Assembly (NCBI GenBank): GCA_963798775.1
Contig: CAWCUK010000001.1
Span: forward strand, 124,001 to 188,000
DNA: 64,000 nt
From: CAWCUK01 sp963798775
GTDB lineage: Bacteria > Bacteroidota > Ignavibacteria > Ignavibacteriales > Ignavibacteriaceae
Direction: 5' to 3'
The position numbers and the translations under genes were made by a program. Positions 1 to 9,916 of the stretch are shown here, piece after piece. How positions within the stretch are numbered: position 1 is the stretch's first letter; every line of letters starts with the position of its first letter. Under the pieces are notes generated by a model that saw only the letters and a program-made list of their open reading frames with translations, was not told the DNA's origin and ran no database searches.

Positions 1-1742
1 TTATCATTTAAATCAAGCTGTATAACTAATCTATCAACAGTTTCTTTTCCCGGATTTGAAACGGTTACAGCAATTCTTGTATCGCCTCTTTTAATTGTTT
101 TAACCTCTACATAACTCTTCTTTGACCACCATTTTTCAATATCATAAGCTGTAGTTATCCAAAAATTTTTCTTTTTCAAATCCTTTATAATATTATGAAC
201 GACTTCTACATTATCCTTTTTGCATTGATATTCGGTATGAAGCTTCATTATGTACATTCCGCCTTCAAAAAGAACTCTATCCACATCTTCCTGGTAAGTA
301 TAAAATTGATAATCCGGAACGGTTAAACCAAAATCTCTTATAACCTCATAATCATCCCGCGCGGTTTTTGTCATCCCGACAATAATACTATCGCCTCTAA
401 CCATTGTGTTGGGAACGGAACGATCCGTTAAAGAATCAGTAATAATATATTTATATTTTGCGGCAACAAGCGCTTGAACAGTATTCTGATCAAATAAACC
501 ATAATAAGGAATCGCACCCAAAACAGGCTTATGTGTAATTGATTCTAAAATAGATTTTGAGCTTTTTAATTTTTCCAACTGAAGGTCATAATCATTTAAA
601 GAATTTATAGTATCATTAACCGATGATAAATATCCTACATCTACCAATGAACCTACTGTACCGTATCCGGTTAAACTTTTAATAAGATTTTTATTCTGCT
701 GCGCCTCATTCGGATTAACGAAAAATGAAGCGTCAACCTTAGATTTTTTAAGTATCGGCAGCAAGTTTTTTATATTTTCAGCCTCTTCTGAAACTATAGG
801 AGTTATAACAGCCGCCGCATCATAATTTGAAGGCCAATCCCTCACATAAGCTATAGGATTATAATTAAGCCAATTTAAGCAGTTGTTGAAAAGCCGATCA
901 AAATAAATATAATCTTCCTGGGCACCGATTACAGAATTGATTTCAAATCCCATCCAGACGAAACGGCCTTTTCCGTATGAACCATAACAAATGCCGGCAC
1001 TTTTTTTAACTTGCTCCCGCACAAGACCGTTTTCTAAACGATAATTGTACCAGAAACTTGCCTGAGTTGTACGCGGATCTAAAACTTCCGCGGACATGGG
1101 ACGATCCCAAGTAGCAATTTTAAGCGGGAAACCGGTCGGAATATTCGCGGTAATCGGCAGCCCTCCCCGCAAAGTATGAATTTTTGTTACCTCATCCCTT
1201 TCGATTTCTTTTGAAAATTTTAAACCGAAAACTTCCGAAAAGAATTCCCAGCCGCGCCATTTTCCGTCATTAGAATAAGATGCCGTACCGCTGGTTGCAA
1301 AAACACTTCCCCCCTTATTTAAATATTTTTTAAGCTGAATAATTTCTTTATCACTCATTGATCTTGATCCCGGAAGCACTATTATATCATATGAAAAATG
1401 CTTTCCGAGTTCAATTGTTTGGTCGTTTATAACATCATATTTTAGTTTAGAATTATTTAAGAACTTTTCCCATGTAGTTATATTATCATTAAGCCAGGTA
1501 CTGCCTTCCGGAAGCATATTCTCCGTATATTTTGAATAAAGAACTCCCACGCTAGGTTTGCCGCCTAAAAGTACATTTTCTAAAACCTTTGAATCGGGCA
1601 GCAATTCCTTAGCCTGAAACCTGCCGTATACTCCTCTAAGAATATACATGAAGATTAATACAGAGCCGATTAAAATTACAGAACCGGTTAATATGATAAG
1701 AAATTGATTAACGCGGCTCCTTTTGGTACTTTTTATCGCCAC
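1..1742 (-). CDS. Membrane-anchored deacetylase-like protein of a polysaccharide cluster (C-terminus off the window)
   Basis: About 580 residues are readable in one open frame from a GTG start that overlaps the end of the preceding gene by 10 bases; the stop lies beyond the left edge. A membrane segment sits at residues 10-32. Residues 60-300 resemble a class I amidotransferase/ThuA-like fold ('IVLPGSRSMSD', 'GKGRFVWMGFE'). The remainder has the rhythm of a NodB polysaccharide-deacetylase barrel ('AAVITPIVSEEAENI', 'KPVLGAIPYYG', 'MKLHTEY'), but the usual 'TFDDG' metal motif is replaced by 'ITPIVSE', so catalysis is doubtful. It follows a glycosyltransferase in an apparent operon, so by inference it modifies or guides an extracytoplasmic glycan, as PgaB does. 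The domain assignment comes from reading the sequence only; a glycan-binding role without activity is equally possible. Confidence 0.6.
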   Translation of the reverse strand, partial: MAIKSTKRSRVNQFLIILTGSVILIGSVLIFMYILRGVYGRFQAKELLPDSKVLENVLLGGKPSVGVLYSKYTENMLPEGSTWLNDNITTWEKFLNNSKLKYDVINDQTIELGKHFSYDIIVLPGSRSMSDKEIIQLKKYLNKGGSVFATSGTASYSNDGKWRGWEFFSEVFGLKFSKEIERDEVTKIHTLRGGLPITANIPTGFPLKIATWDRPMSAEVLDPRTTQASFWYNYRLENGLVREQVKKSAGICYGSYGKGRFVWMGFEINSVIGAQEDYIYFDRLFNNCLNWLNYNPIAYVRDWPSNYDAAAVITPIVSEEAENIKNLLPILKKSKVDASFFVNPNEAQQNKNLIKSLTGYGTVGSLVDVGYLSSVNDTINSLNDYDLQLEKLKSSKSILESITHKPVLGAIPYYGLFDQNTVQALVAAKYKYIITDSLTDRSVPNTMVRGDSIIVGMTKTARDDYEVIRDFGLTVPDYQFYTYQEDVDRVLFEGGMYIMKLHTEYQCKKDNVEVVHNIIKDLKKKNFWITTAYDIEKWWSKKSYVEVKTIKRGDTRIAVTVSNPGKETVDRLVIQLDLND

Positions 1743-2248
1743 CTTAAGGCTCCTGCATTATTATCTTCTTTAGCTGATACATAACCTTCAGAGGTATATT
1801 TTAAAAATTTTGAATCGAGTGATTTATCAGTTTGATTACCTCTGTAACCTTTAGCCTGATTGAAAGCGGGATCAGAAAATTGTCTCGGCTGTTGAGAATT
1901 TGCGGGTTCTCCTCTATAAGAATTTAATTGGTAAGGAGAAAAAGCCGGCATAGGCTGAGGATTCTGCGGCTGGACAAATGCCTGTTTACGAGGCTGTTGA
2001 TAAGCCGCCTGCTGAGGCGCGGGTGATTCAATATAAATAGGCTGCGGCATAACTTTACCTTGTTCTGCCCGTTGTTCTCGGGGAGCCGGAGAAACTAATT
2101 CCGCTTTTACTTCGGCAGGTTTAGCAACTATGGTCGCCTGGCCTTTACGTTCCCTTACCTTGTAAAGGACATAAGCTCCAATAGCCAGGATAAAAGTACT
2201 TATTGTTGCTATTAAAATGATAGTTGAAAGAATTGGGATAAGTTCCAT
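1733..2248 (-). CDS. Small single-pass membrane protein with Pro/Gln-rich tail
   Basis: 171 residues. One N-terminal membrane helix (about residues 5-29) is followed by a basic stop-transfer stretch ('KVRERKGQ') and a low-complexity tail rich in Pro, Gln, Ala and Tyr. I recognise no family. It lies 27 bases after the glycosyltransferase and overlaps the deacetylase-like gene by 10 bases, so it is probably co-translated with them. By position it could be a small accessory subunit of the polysaccharide synthase, as PgaD is for PgaC, but there is no sequence similarity to support that. Confidence 0.65.
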   Translation of the reverse strand: MELIPILSTIILIATISTFILAIGAYVLYKVRERKGQATIVAKPAEVKAELVSPAPREQRAEQGKVMPQPIYIESPAPQQAAYQQPRKQAFVQPQNPQPMPAFSPYQLNSYRGEPANSQQPRQFSDPAFNQAKGYRGNQTDKSLDSKFLKYTSEGYVSAKEDNNAGALRWR

Positions 2249-2275
2249 AGTATTCCTTTGTTTAATAAATTATTT

Positions 2276-3676
2276 CTACGCTTTAGCTGTACCTACGCGT
2301 TCAAGTTTTCCCCAAGTCATTTTTATACCTAAAAATTCTTCTACAGTCGACATCGCTTTACAGATATCGATAATAAGTATGAACACCATTCTATAAACAA
2401 CCGCATACCCTACAAGTCTAAATTCCTCCTTTTCAACCGCAACACAATAAAGAGCGGTTACCAAATCAAGTAAGGCTAAGCCGGCCCACCAGAAGAAAAT
2501 TAAAGAAGTAAAACCAAAAGCCAGAGCAGCTATTATAAAGAATAGATTTGCCGCAATATTCATAGTCGGCCAAATTAAAGCTTCATAAAACATGCTCCAT
2601 AAAATAAATGTATCTCCGATGTTAATAGTCGGGTTCAACATTAACTTTCTATGTTTTCGGATAGATTGGAGTATCCCTCTTGTCCATCTATATCTTTGTT
2701 TTAAAAGCTGCTGCAGTTTTGATGGTGCTTCTGTATACGATATAGAATTTGGTTCATAGTAAATCTTCCAGCCTTTTGCTAAAACTTTCAAAGTAAGGTC
2801 GGCGTCTTCGGCAAATGTATCGCTGGAATAATAACCCGCTTGCTCAATTGCTTTTTTTCTGAATAAACCGATTGGGCCGGGAATTATATTTACCAAACGA
2901 ATATAGCTTTGCGCACTTCTTGCCATATTCAAACCTTCAATATATTCTAAAGCTTGAAGATCAGTTAAAAATTTGCCTCTGTTCAATACTTTTACATTTC
3001 CGGCTACAGCACCTATTTCCGGATTTGTAAAATGACGAACCGCTAATTTTAATGAATCCGGAGAAAGTTGAGAATCACCGTCCATACAAAGTACTATTTC
3101 AGCTTTACTTTGTTTTATTCCCGCATTAAGCGACTGAGATTTTCCGCCGTTTGGCTTATTTATTAAGGAAACTTTAACTTCATCATATTTTCCTTTTCTG
3201 TATCCGACTAAAGTCTCTGCAACTTCTCTTGTTCTATCGGATGAACCATCATTTACAATTATTATCTCATAGTTTTTATAATCAAGTTCTAAAAGCGATT
3301 CAATTGATTCCCTGACGACTTTTTCTTCATTATAAACGGGAACTATAATAGAGACAAAGGGAAAATAACCCGAAACAGCTTTATAAGTATACTGGTTGAT
3401 GTAAAGATAAGCCATAACTAAAATGGCAAAATATCTAAAAAGAAGGACGAATAAGAAGATTACTAACGCAACAATTGTAGCATATTCAATTAAAGAACTG
3501 AAAGATAATACAGTCATCGGCAGAGTATAAATTATTATAAAAATAAGAAGAAGAGAAATCGCACCTGTAATAAAAATACGGCGCAGATATTTCTTCTCTT
3601 TATCCTCTTCCTCGGCTTGATGATCAGGATTATTTAGAGTAAAGGAACTTTTTATAATTTTTTGTTCAGAATTCAT
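2276..3676 (-). CDS. Processive family-2 glycosyltransferase (PgaC/HasA/cellulose-synthase type)
   Basis: 466 residues, probably polymerising a nucleotide sugar into a cell-surface polysaccharide and exporting the chain through its own membrane domain. Two membrane segments (about 31-55 and 60-95) precede the GT-A domain. Visible motifs are 'VPVYNE' (112-117), DGSS (143-146), the metal-binding DGD (199-201), the acceptor-site EDAD (290-293) and 'QRYRW' (327-331), the QxxRW-type signature of processive synthases. Three or four further helices follow (about 355-450). The neighbours are a TPR/outer-membrane barrel protein upstream and a deacetylase-like protein downstream, the same ingredients as pgaABCD. 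The product (poly-GlcNAc, cellulose-like or other) cannot be told from the sequence. Confidence 0.88.
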   Translation of the reverse strand: MNSEQKIIKSSFTLNNPDHQAEEEDKEKKYLRRIFITGAISLLLIFIIIYTLPMTVLSFSSLIEYATIVALVIFLFVLLFRYFAILVMAYLYINQYTYKAVSGYFPFVSIIVPVYNEEKVVRESIESLLELDYKNYEIIIVNDGSSDRTREVAETLVGYRKGKYDEVKVSLINKPNGGKSQSLNAGIKQSKAEIVLCMDGDSQLSPDSLKLAVRHFTNPEIGAVAGNVKVLNRGKFLTDLQALEYIEGLNMARSAQSYIRLVNIIPGPIGLFRKKAIEQAGYYSSDTFAEDADLTLKVLAKGWKIYYEPNSISYTEAPSKLQQLLKQRYRWTRGILQSIRKHRKLMLNPTINIGDTFILWSMFYEALIWPTMNIAANLFFIIAALAFGFTSLIFFWWAGLALLDLVTALYCVAVEKEEFRLVGYAVVYRMVFILIIDICKAMSTVEEFLGIKMTWGKLERVGTAKA

Positions 3677-3960
3677 AGTAATCTTAGTTGGTTTTGTTGA
3701 TTAGTAAGGTCAATAAATATGCCACTACAATTATTACTAATAATGATAAAAACAGCAAAAATAATATAAAAGCCTTGTAACAGTTTAAGAATTCATTTTT
3801 TAAACTGTATCATAGTAAAACGTTTAAGAATTATTAACTACCGTTTAAAACACCATTAAATACTGATATCATCATCCATTATAGATTTGATATCTATATT
3901 TACTGATATTATTTTTAATTTACCGCGCGTAATGAAGTGGGACTTATTTTCCAAGTTATA
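3677..3960. other. Intergenic region with small repeated and inverted motifs
   Basis: No convincing ORF. It holds the direct repeat GTTTAAGAATT at 3783-3793 and 3822-3832, an inverted repeat CAGTTTAA (3781-3788) / TTAAACTG (3800-3807), and several GATATC-containing palindromes between 3860 and 3915. It separates the barrel-protein gene from the glycosyltransferase gene, so it could carry an internal promoter or a processing site. No promoter of the TTG-N20-TAnnTTTG form was found. Confidence 0.4.
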
Positions 3961-6848
3961 TTATAAGCTCCAATACGCTGCCAGCAGAATTGAAAATGAA
4001 TTATAACTTGTATCGTATCTATATGAACTTCCTAAATTAACGGTACCGCTAAAAGTTAAAAAAGGAAGAGGTTTATAATTTGCTTGACAATATACTTCTC
4101 TAATTAAAAAGTCGCTCGCAGGAAAATAGCCTAATTTTCCGCCAAGTTTAACATCATAATCTTCATTTTTCTCTACAATCCAATCAGCCCAAAGACTGTG
4201 GGACTCAAAATTCGTCGGTGAATAATAAAGTGAAGAGGTATATTTGAAATTAGAATAATAATATTCATATCCTAATTCCACATCGGGATAAAATTCTTTT
4301 CCGATTCTTAACTGAAGATTATTTCCCCTGTTATCATCATTTATAGCAAAATAATGAAAATAACCGCTGATTCTTAATTTTGACGGATGTTTATAATTTC
4401 CGGTTAATCTAAAAATTGTTGCGTTCAGCGGAGAATTAATAATCGAGGAAGAATAAAGCAAAAGTCTTGCGTCATCTCTTTCGTAAGATCCGGAAAGTTT
4501 AAGTCTGTCTTTTTGTTCATAAGTAAGTGAAAAACCGGAAGTTGCTTTATTACTTTCTCCTATCGAATGAGTTGTCCCAAAGCTGAAATCGGCTCTTAAA
4601 TTTTCGCCTATTTTTAGATACAGCATCCAATCAATTGAAGTTATTTCTCTGGAAACAACATTATTTTTAAGATTTGATCTTTCAAAAGAAACCGCGCCGG
4701 AAAACCCGTTTAACAAACCTAATTCCGCTCTCATTCCCACAGTGCTGAATTGAAAATTATAGTTATCCGCATAGAATAATGATTTAGGAGAAAGAGCCGC
4801 GTAATTGGGAAAAGATTTTATCATTCCCAAAAACCCTGTAACCGGAACCCAGTTTAGTCTCTGGTTTATCATCGCGATTTTAGTTGAATCGGTATTGAAA
4901 TAATTTGAGTCAGCGTTATCTTCAATAATTCTTTCATAAACATCTCTAGCATCGCTGTATTGATGCATTTTTGTATAAGAATCACCTAAATACATATTTA
5001 CCACAAAATCGTTAGGATTATTTTCGGCAAGCTTTTCAAACTCTTCAAGTGCTTTTACCGAATCATTAGCAAAATAATATACTTTAGCTCGCTGCAGTGC
5101 GGTTTCAAAATCATAATTTTCGTTTAATAATTCCGAATATAAATCAATTGCGGTATCATAATTTTTTGCACAGGCCTGAACATCCGCATATTCTTTTTTA
5201 ATTAAATTATTGGGTTCGGCCTTACTTAAATATTCTTCGTACAAAGGAATGGCTTCATCACAACGTTCATCCATCGCAAGTTTTCTTCCTTCCTGAAGAA
5301 TCTCAAAAAGTTTTTCTTGTTCAGCACGAAGTTTTTGGAATTCAAAATCACTTTCCAGTTTAGCTAAATCTTTATTTTCCGGATCAAGCTGTTTTACTTT
5401 ATCTATATATTCCTGCGATACATCAAAATCCTGCTGATGCATTTTTAATAACGCCATCGCAATTAACGCGTCAATATTTTCCGGCTGTTTCCGCAGCGCG
5501 TCAGAAAGATAATTTTCGGTTTCAGCATCCTTTTGCCCCAGCCAAACACCTAATTGTCCACGGAATAATTGATATTCAAATTTATCCGGGTTTGCGGCTA
5601 AAAGTTGATCCATTTTTTCAATAGCTGATTGAAAATCTTTATTCCACGCAGCAACTTTCGCGTATTGAAAAATTATTTCCTCATTATTAGGCTCAAGTTT
5701 TAAATATCTGTCATAAAGATCGAGAGCGCTGTCATAATCTCTAATTTTTGAATAATTTTCCGCCAGTTTTAATAAAGCTTCTTTATCATTGGGGTCTTTT
5801 TCTAAATCAGCCTTATATTCTTCTATTTTTTTATCAATCCAATCATTTCTTACGGAAATTACTGAATCTCTCAATACATCAATCCCTTCAAACGAAGGAT
5901 TATGTTCATAAAGTTTATTCGATTCTTCGTAAGCTTCTTCATATCGCTTTGCTTTTAATAATTCTTCTATAAGCTTAAATCTGATCTCGTCATTTTCCGG
6001 CTCTTTTTTTAGTTTAGCATAATATTTATCTATCGGGTAAATAATTCCTGAGCTTTTAGGCGGAAGCCCGTAATTATATCTGCGGATATGAGAAGTATCG
6101 TTAATTGTATAAATATAACCTTTCCCTTTAGCCAAATCTAAACCGTCCATTGCTTCTTTAAAATAAGGACGAAGCTCAAGAGCATTTTCAAATGCTTTAA
6201 TCGCTATTTGTTTTTTCCCCAGCCAAAGAGTAAAATAGCCGTATCGGGACCATAAACGGTGATCATTTGGATACTGTTCCGTATATTTTTTAAGTATCGG
6301 TTCTCCCTTTTTTATATGATTATTTTTCGCGAGTATCTCAGAATACCTAATTATTTCATCGGGAGAGGCTTCTTCTCTTTTAAATATTGATCGTACCACT
6401 CTTCCGCGGTTGCCCATTCACCTAAATTTTTATATGATTTTCCGATCTGCAAATAATTAATTGCTTTATTAGGATTAATGGCAATTTCTCTTTTATAACC
6501 TTCTATTTCATTATAAATTAATGAATACCAAGATTTTGTTGCGCGGGCTAAATTTTTTGCTATCTGTTTATCTTTAGGTTCAAGTTTGGCAGCTGATCTA
6601 AAATCGTAAACCGCTTGTTCATAAGATTTTCTATTTTCATTGCAGATTCCCCGCATGTTATAACCATCCGCATTTTGCGGATTCGCGGAAATATATTTAT
6701 TTAGTAAATCTATTGCCTCGCCATAACGGCCGGCATTCATCTCGCTTATTGCTTCTTGTTTTAAGGCGGTAGAAATTTTTTGCGCCGATACATTAGTAAA
6801 AGCGAACAAGATTAAAAACAGCAAAAATAGTTTCGAAAAAAACTTCAT
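3961..6848 (-). CDS. TPR-repeat outer-membrane beta-barrel protein (PgaA/YaiO-like), one -1 shift at 6378-6384
   Basis: Two overlapping frames form one protein of about 960 residues. The first begins with a signal peptide ('FLLFLILFAFTNVSAQ') and TPR units and stops at 6351. The second carries about ten more TPRs and a C-terminal barrel of alternating strands ending in Trp-Ser-Leu ('SFSILLAAYWSL'). At the junction 'WYDQYLK' flows directly into 'REEASPDEIIRY', so the ATG near 6417 is not a real start. This TPR-plus-barrel layout is that of PgaA and YaiO, which guide polysaccharide through the outer membrane. The glycosyltransferase lies downstream. The shift sits on TTTAAAA, either a lost A in a homopolymer or a slippery site (see findings). 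Confidence 0.8.
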
Positions 6849-6857
6849 AATTATTCT

Positions 6858-8099
6858 TTAGTTAAATTTTAAATTGTCTTGTTCTTCGGTTTCATCAGCT
6901 AAAATTAATTTGAATAAATCATCCGCGTTCATTATTTCATCATTAACCGCCGCTACAAAGACAGATATATAGGGAATTATATGCTGTAAATATTCTTTAT
7001 CATTATTAGGTAAGTTCGCTTTTATTCTAGCAATCAAACTATTTATAACTTTAGGATCATCTTTAATAACAAGAACAACTACTTTATTTTTTAATACGCA
7101 GATTTTTTCTTTTTTATCGATAGCTAAACGAACCGCGCTCTTAAGCTGGTTTACCGTTAAAAGCCCATGTTTTTCCGCTGCTTCATCTAATTTAAAGGAA
7201 ATAATTGAAAATGATTGTCCGGTGCTTTTATAAAGCGCAATTTGGTTATTTAGAATCAACTTAAAATCATTAACATTATAATAATTAGAGAAGGAATTAT
7301 TTTCTACGGGAAGATCAATATCGGCAAGCGATTTATATTTTAGATCTTTTTTAGGCTGGAAAGCCGCCGAATTATATGCCGGTTTTATATTATAATCATC
7401 AACTACGCCTTTATAGGGTTCTATTTTATAATTAGCTTTTACTTGTCCTTCAGTATGACCAATATTCGGCGTTATAATAATTTTTCCCTCCGCGAAATGA
7501 GTTTCTTCTTCATCCTCTTTTTTCTGAAGATAGATTACTCCGGTTGAATTTGAGGCAAGCGAATCAACAATTGTTTTTGCTAATTGTGTGGCCGGATCAC
7601 CCAGAACAAATAAACTTGTTATACCCAATTCCTCAATACCTTCTATTGTATTAAGGAAAACTTGCTGAAGCAGAGGAATATTATTAAATCCGACGAAAGG
7701 AGTTAATTCATCGAAAATAATTTTTGTCGGCCGATACTGATCGACTACAGTAACTATATCATTTAAATATTCTGTCAGATACTCATCGGAATCTCCATTC
7801 ATCGGAATATCTAACGGAGGAGCTACACGAACAACAATAATGAGGTTTTGATTCATATACTGCTGAATATCGAAATCAATTGAAGCCGCATGAATCATTA
7901 AATCCTTCGGACGCATATTTGTAAAGAAAAGACAAACTTCCTTTTCCCGGGCACATTCCAGGGCGAACTGCAGGCTTAATAATGTTCTGCCGGATTTACG
8001 AGGGCCAACCAGTAAATAGGTTCCGCCTCTATAAAATCCTCCCCATGCTTTATCAACTAATTTTATACCCGATTCAACAATTTGAATTTTCTTTTTCAT
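6858..8099 (-). CDS. KaiC-like RecA-fold ATPase with C-terminal degenerate-GGDEF-like domain, copy 2
   Basis: 413 residues. Walker A is GPRKSGRT (32-39) and Walker B is 'KIIFDEL' with D130 and E131; the surrounding sequence has the KaiC/RadA layout with a single ATPase domain. After a linker (about 215-275), residues 278-400 have the alternating pattern of a GGDEF domain ('FKLILNNQIALYKSTGQSF', 'AVRLAIDKKEKICVL', 'ADDLFKLI'). 'LKNKVVVLV' stands where the GGDEF loop should be, so cyclase activity is not expected. It is a tandem paralogue of the next upstream gene and lies 9 bases before the TPR/barrel gene, which ties it to polysaccharide export. The KaiC call is firm; the GGDEF resemblance is my inference. 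Confidence 0.8.
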   Translation of the reverse strand: MKKKIQIVESGIKLVDKAWGGFYRGGTYLLVGPRKSGRTLLSLQFALECAREKEVCLFFTNMRPKDLMIHAASIDFDIQQYMNQNLIIVVRVAPPLDIPMNGDSDEYLTEYLNDIVTVVDQYRPTKIIFDELTPFVGFNNIPLLQQVFLNTIEGIEELGITSLFVLGDPATQLAKTIVDSLASNSTGVIYLQKKEDEEETHFAEGKIIITPNIGHTEGQVKANYKIEPYKGVVDDYNIKPAYNSAAFQPKKDLKYKSLADIDLPVENNSFSNYYNVNDFKLILNNQIALYKSTGQSFSIISFKLDEAAEKHGLLTVNQLKSAVRLAIDKKEKICVLKNKVVVLVIKDDPKVINSLIARIKANLPNNDKEYLQHIIPYISVFVAAVNDEIMNADDLFKLILADETEEQDNLKFN

Positions 8100-8476
8100 T
8101 ATTCCTCATCATTATTTTTTGCAAAGTGTCCAATTTTTATGCCGAGATTAAAACTATTTAAATTCCCTTTTATTTGGCGTTTTAACTAAAACAAATATTA
8201 AAAGGATACATTTTGATATTACGATGTGCTAAATTGTTACAATTGAAATAGTTGTTATTAACAGAAAATTCGGAATCCAGTAATATTTTCCTTTATAAAT
8301 TAAGATCAATTATTGATCAGGAAAATTTACACCGGCTTAATGCTAAACTAAACCATGAAAAAAATAATATTTTTTTTAGAAAGGATGTTTTGTAAACCGC
8401 ACTAGAAATTTTAATTTATTGCCGATTAATATATTACATGAATTTTCTTAATCCTAATCTTCATTTTACTTTTTCT
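8100..8476. other. 377-base intergenic region between the KaiC-like paralogues, with a nested inverted repeat
   Basis: No ORF is supported. A nested dyad is visible: GATCAAT (8304-8310) / ATTGATC (8312-8318) with one central base, flanked by ATTTTCCT (8285-8292) / AGGAAAAT (8319-8326). It could be an operator, or an RNA hairpin in the transcript between the two genes. It has no following U-run on the minus strand, so it is not a classical terminator. Confidence 0.4.
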
Positions 8477-9712
8477 TTAATACTTAAATCCTTTTGGTAT
8501 TTCCGTTTCGTTTGTAATTATCTGTTGAAAAACATCTTCGGCATTTTGAATAGATTCATTTACATTAATTACAAATACAGAAATAAGAGGAAGTACTTTT
8601 GATAAATAATCGGGATTATTGCTCGGCAGATTTGATTTGATTTTCCCGATAATTCCGGTAATATTTTTGGGATCTTCTTTAGAAACCAATAATAAAATTT
8701 TGTTATCGAACAAACAGATTTTCTCTTTTTTATCAGACGCTAATCGAACAGTATTTTGTAATTGTGTTAAAGTAATTAAACCTTCCCTCTCGGCTGAAGG
8801 ATCAAGTTTAAGTGAAATTACACTGAATGATTGCCCCGTACTTTTATATAACGCAATCTGGTTATTTAGAATTAAACTGAAATCATTAAAACTATAAAAA
8901 TTAGAGAAGGTAAAATTATTCGAAGGGAAAGAAATATCCGCAAGAGATGTATATTTTAAATCTTTTTTAGGAGCAAAAACTTTATTATTATGGCCGTTCG
9001 TTCTTTTATAATCTACAGTAATACCTTTATAAGGTTCAACAGTATAATTCGATTTTATCTGTCCTTCCGTATGCCCGACATTGGGAGTAATTACCATTTT
9101 GCCGCCGTTGCTTCTTCCGTTATTTTCCTCATTTTTATGCAAATATAAAATGCCGGTGGAACAGGAAGCAATCGCGTCTACAATCATATTCGCGGCGGGA
9201 GTCGCGGGATCACCGACAACTAAAAGGCTTGTTATTCCGAAATCTTCAATCGTTTCGGTAGTTCTAGCAAAAACATCTCGTAACATTCTGATATTGTTAA
9301 AACCTATAAATGGAGTTAACTCATCAAATACTACTTTACTCGGCTGATACTGCTCAACCACAGTTACAATATCGTTAAAATATTCTGCTAAAAATTCATC
9401 CGGATTTCCCACTTCGTAAAGATCGGAAGGCGGCGCGACTCTAACTACAATAACAAGATTTTGGTTCATATAATGCTGCAAATCGAAATCGATTGATGCG
9501 GCTTGAATCATTAAATCTTTTGGCCTCATGCTGGTAAAGTATAAACAAACTTCTTTCTGTTTAGCAGATTCCATTGCGTATTGAAGGCTGAGAAGTGTGC
9601 GTCCGGATTTGTGCGGGCCGACTAGTAAATAGGTTCCGCCTCTGTAAAATCCGCCCCATGCTTCATCAACTAAGGAAATGCCTGAAGTTAGAATCTGAAT
9701 TTTCTTTTTCAT
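8477..9712 (-). CDS. KaiC-like RecA-fold ATPase with C-terminal degenerate-GGDEF-like domain, copy 1
   Basis: 411 residues, colinear with the downstream copy over the full length and visibly more than half identical ('AWGGFYRGGTYLLVGP', 'MRPKDLMI', 'FDELTPFIGFNNI'). Walker A is GPHKSGRT (32-39) and Walker B is 'KVVFDEL'. The C-terminal domain again looks like a GGDEF fold without its signature ('LFDNKILLLVSKED'). It is the first gene of the presumed polysaccharide operon. Retention of both ATP sites suggests two functional subunits, possibly a hetero-oligomer, rather than a recent redundant duplication. The function is unknown; control of the adjacent synthase is an inference from position. 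Confidence 0.8.
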   Translation of the reverse strand: MKKKIQILTSGISLVDEAWGGFYRGGTYLLVGPHKSGRTLLSLQYAMESAKQKEVCLYFTSMRPKDLMIQAASIDFDLQHYMNQNLVIVVRVAPPSDLYEVGNPDEFLAEYFNDIVTVVEQYQPSKVVFDELTPFIGFNNIRMLRDVFARTTETIEDFGITSLLVVGDPATPAANMIVDAIASCSTGILYLHKNEENNGRSNGGKMVITPNVGHTEGQIKSNYTVEPYKGITVDYKRTNGHNNKVFAPKKDLKYTSLADISFPSNNFTFSNFYSFNDFSLILNNQIALYKSTGQSFSVISLKLDPSAEREGLITLTQLQNTVRLASDKKEKICLFDNKILLLVSKEDPKNITGIIGKIKSNLPSNNPDYLSKVLPLISVFVINVNESIQNAEDVFQQIITNETEIPKGFKY

Positions 9713-9916
9713 AAACCTAATCTTGTTTCGTTTAGCCTTAAAATAACCAAATACTATGCCGTATCATATATTTGTCCTTTTGAAGGAATAACCTTAAAAT
9801 ATAGGGAGTTACATGATTAATTGAGACAGTATAAAAAAGTGTGTCTTAATTTGCTACATCCGGAATTATAAAAAATTATTTATATTTTTCGGAATTAAAG
9901 CCGTAAATAATATGAA

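Noticed and set aside
6351..6848. Independent small TPR protein
   Set aside because: Its sequence continues directly into the overlapping frame of the barrel protein; the two are one gene.
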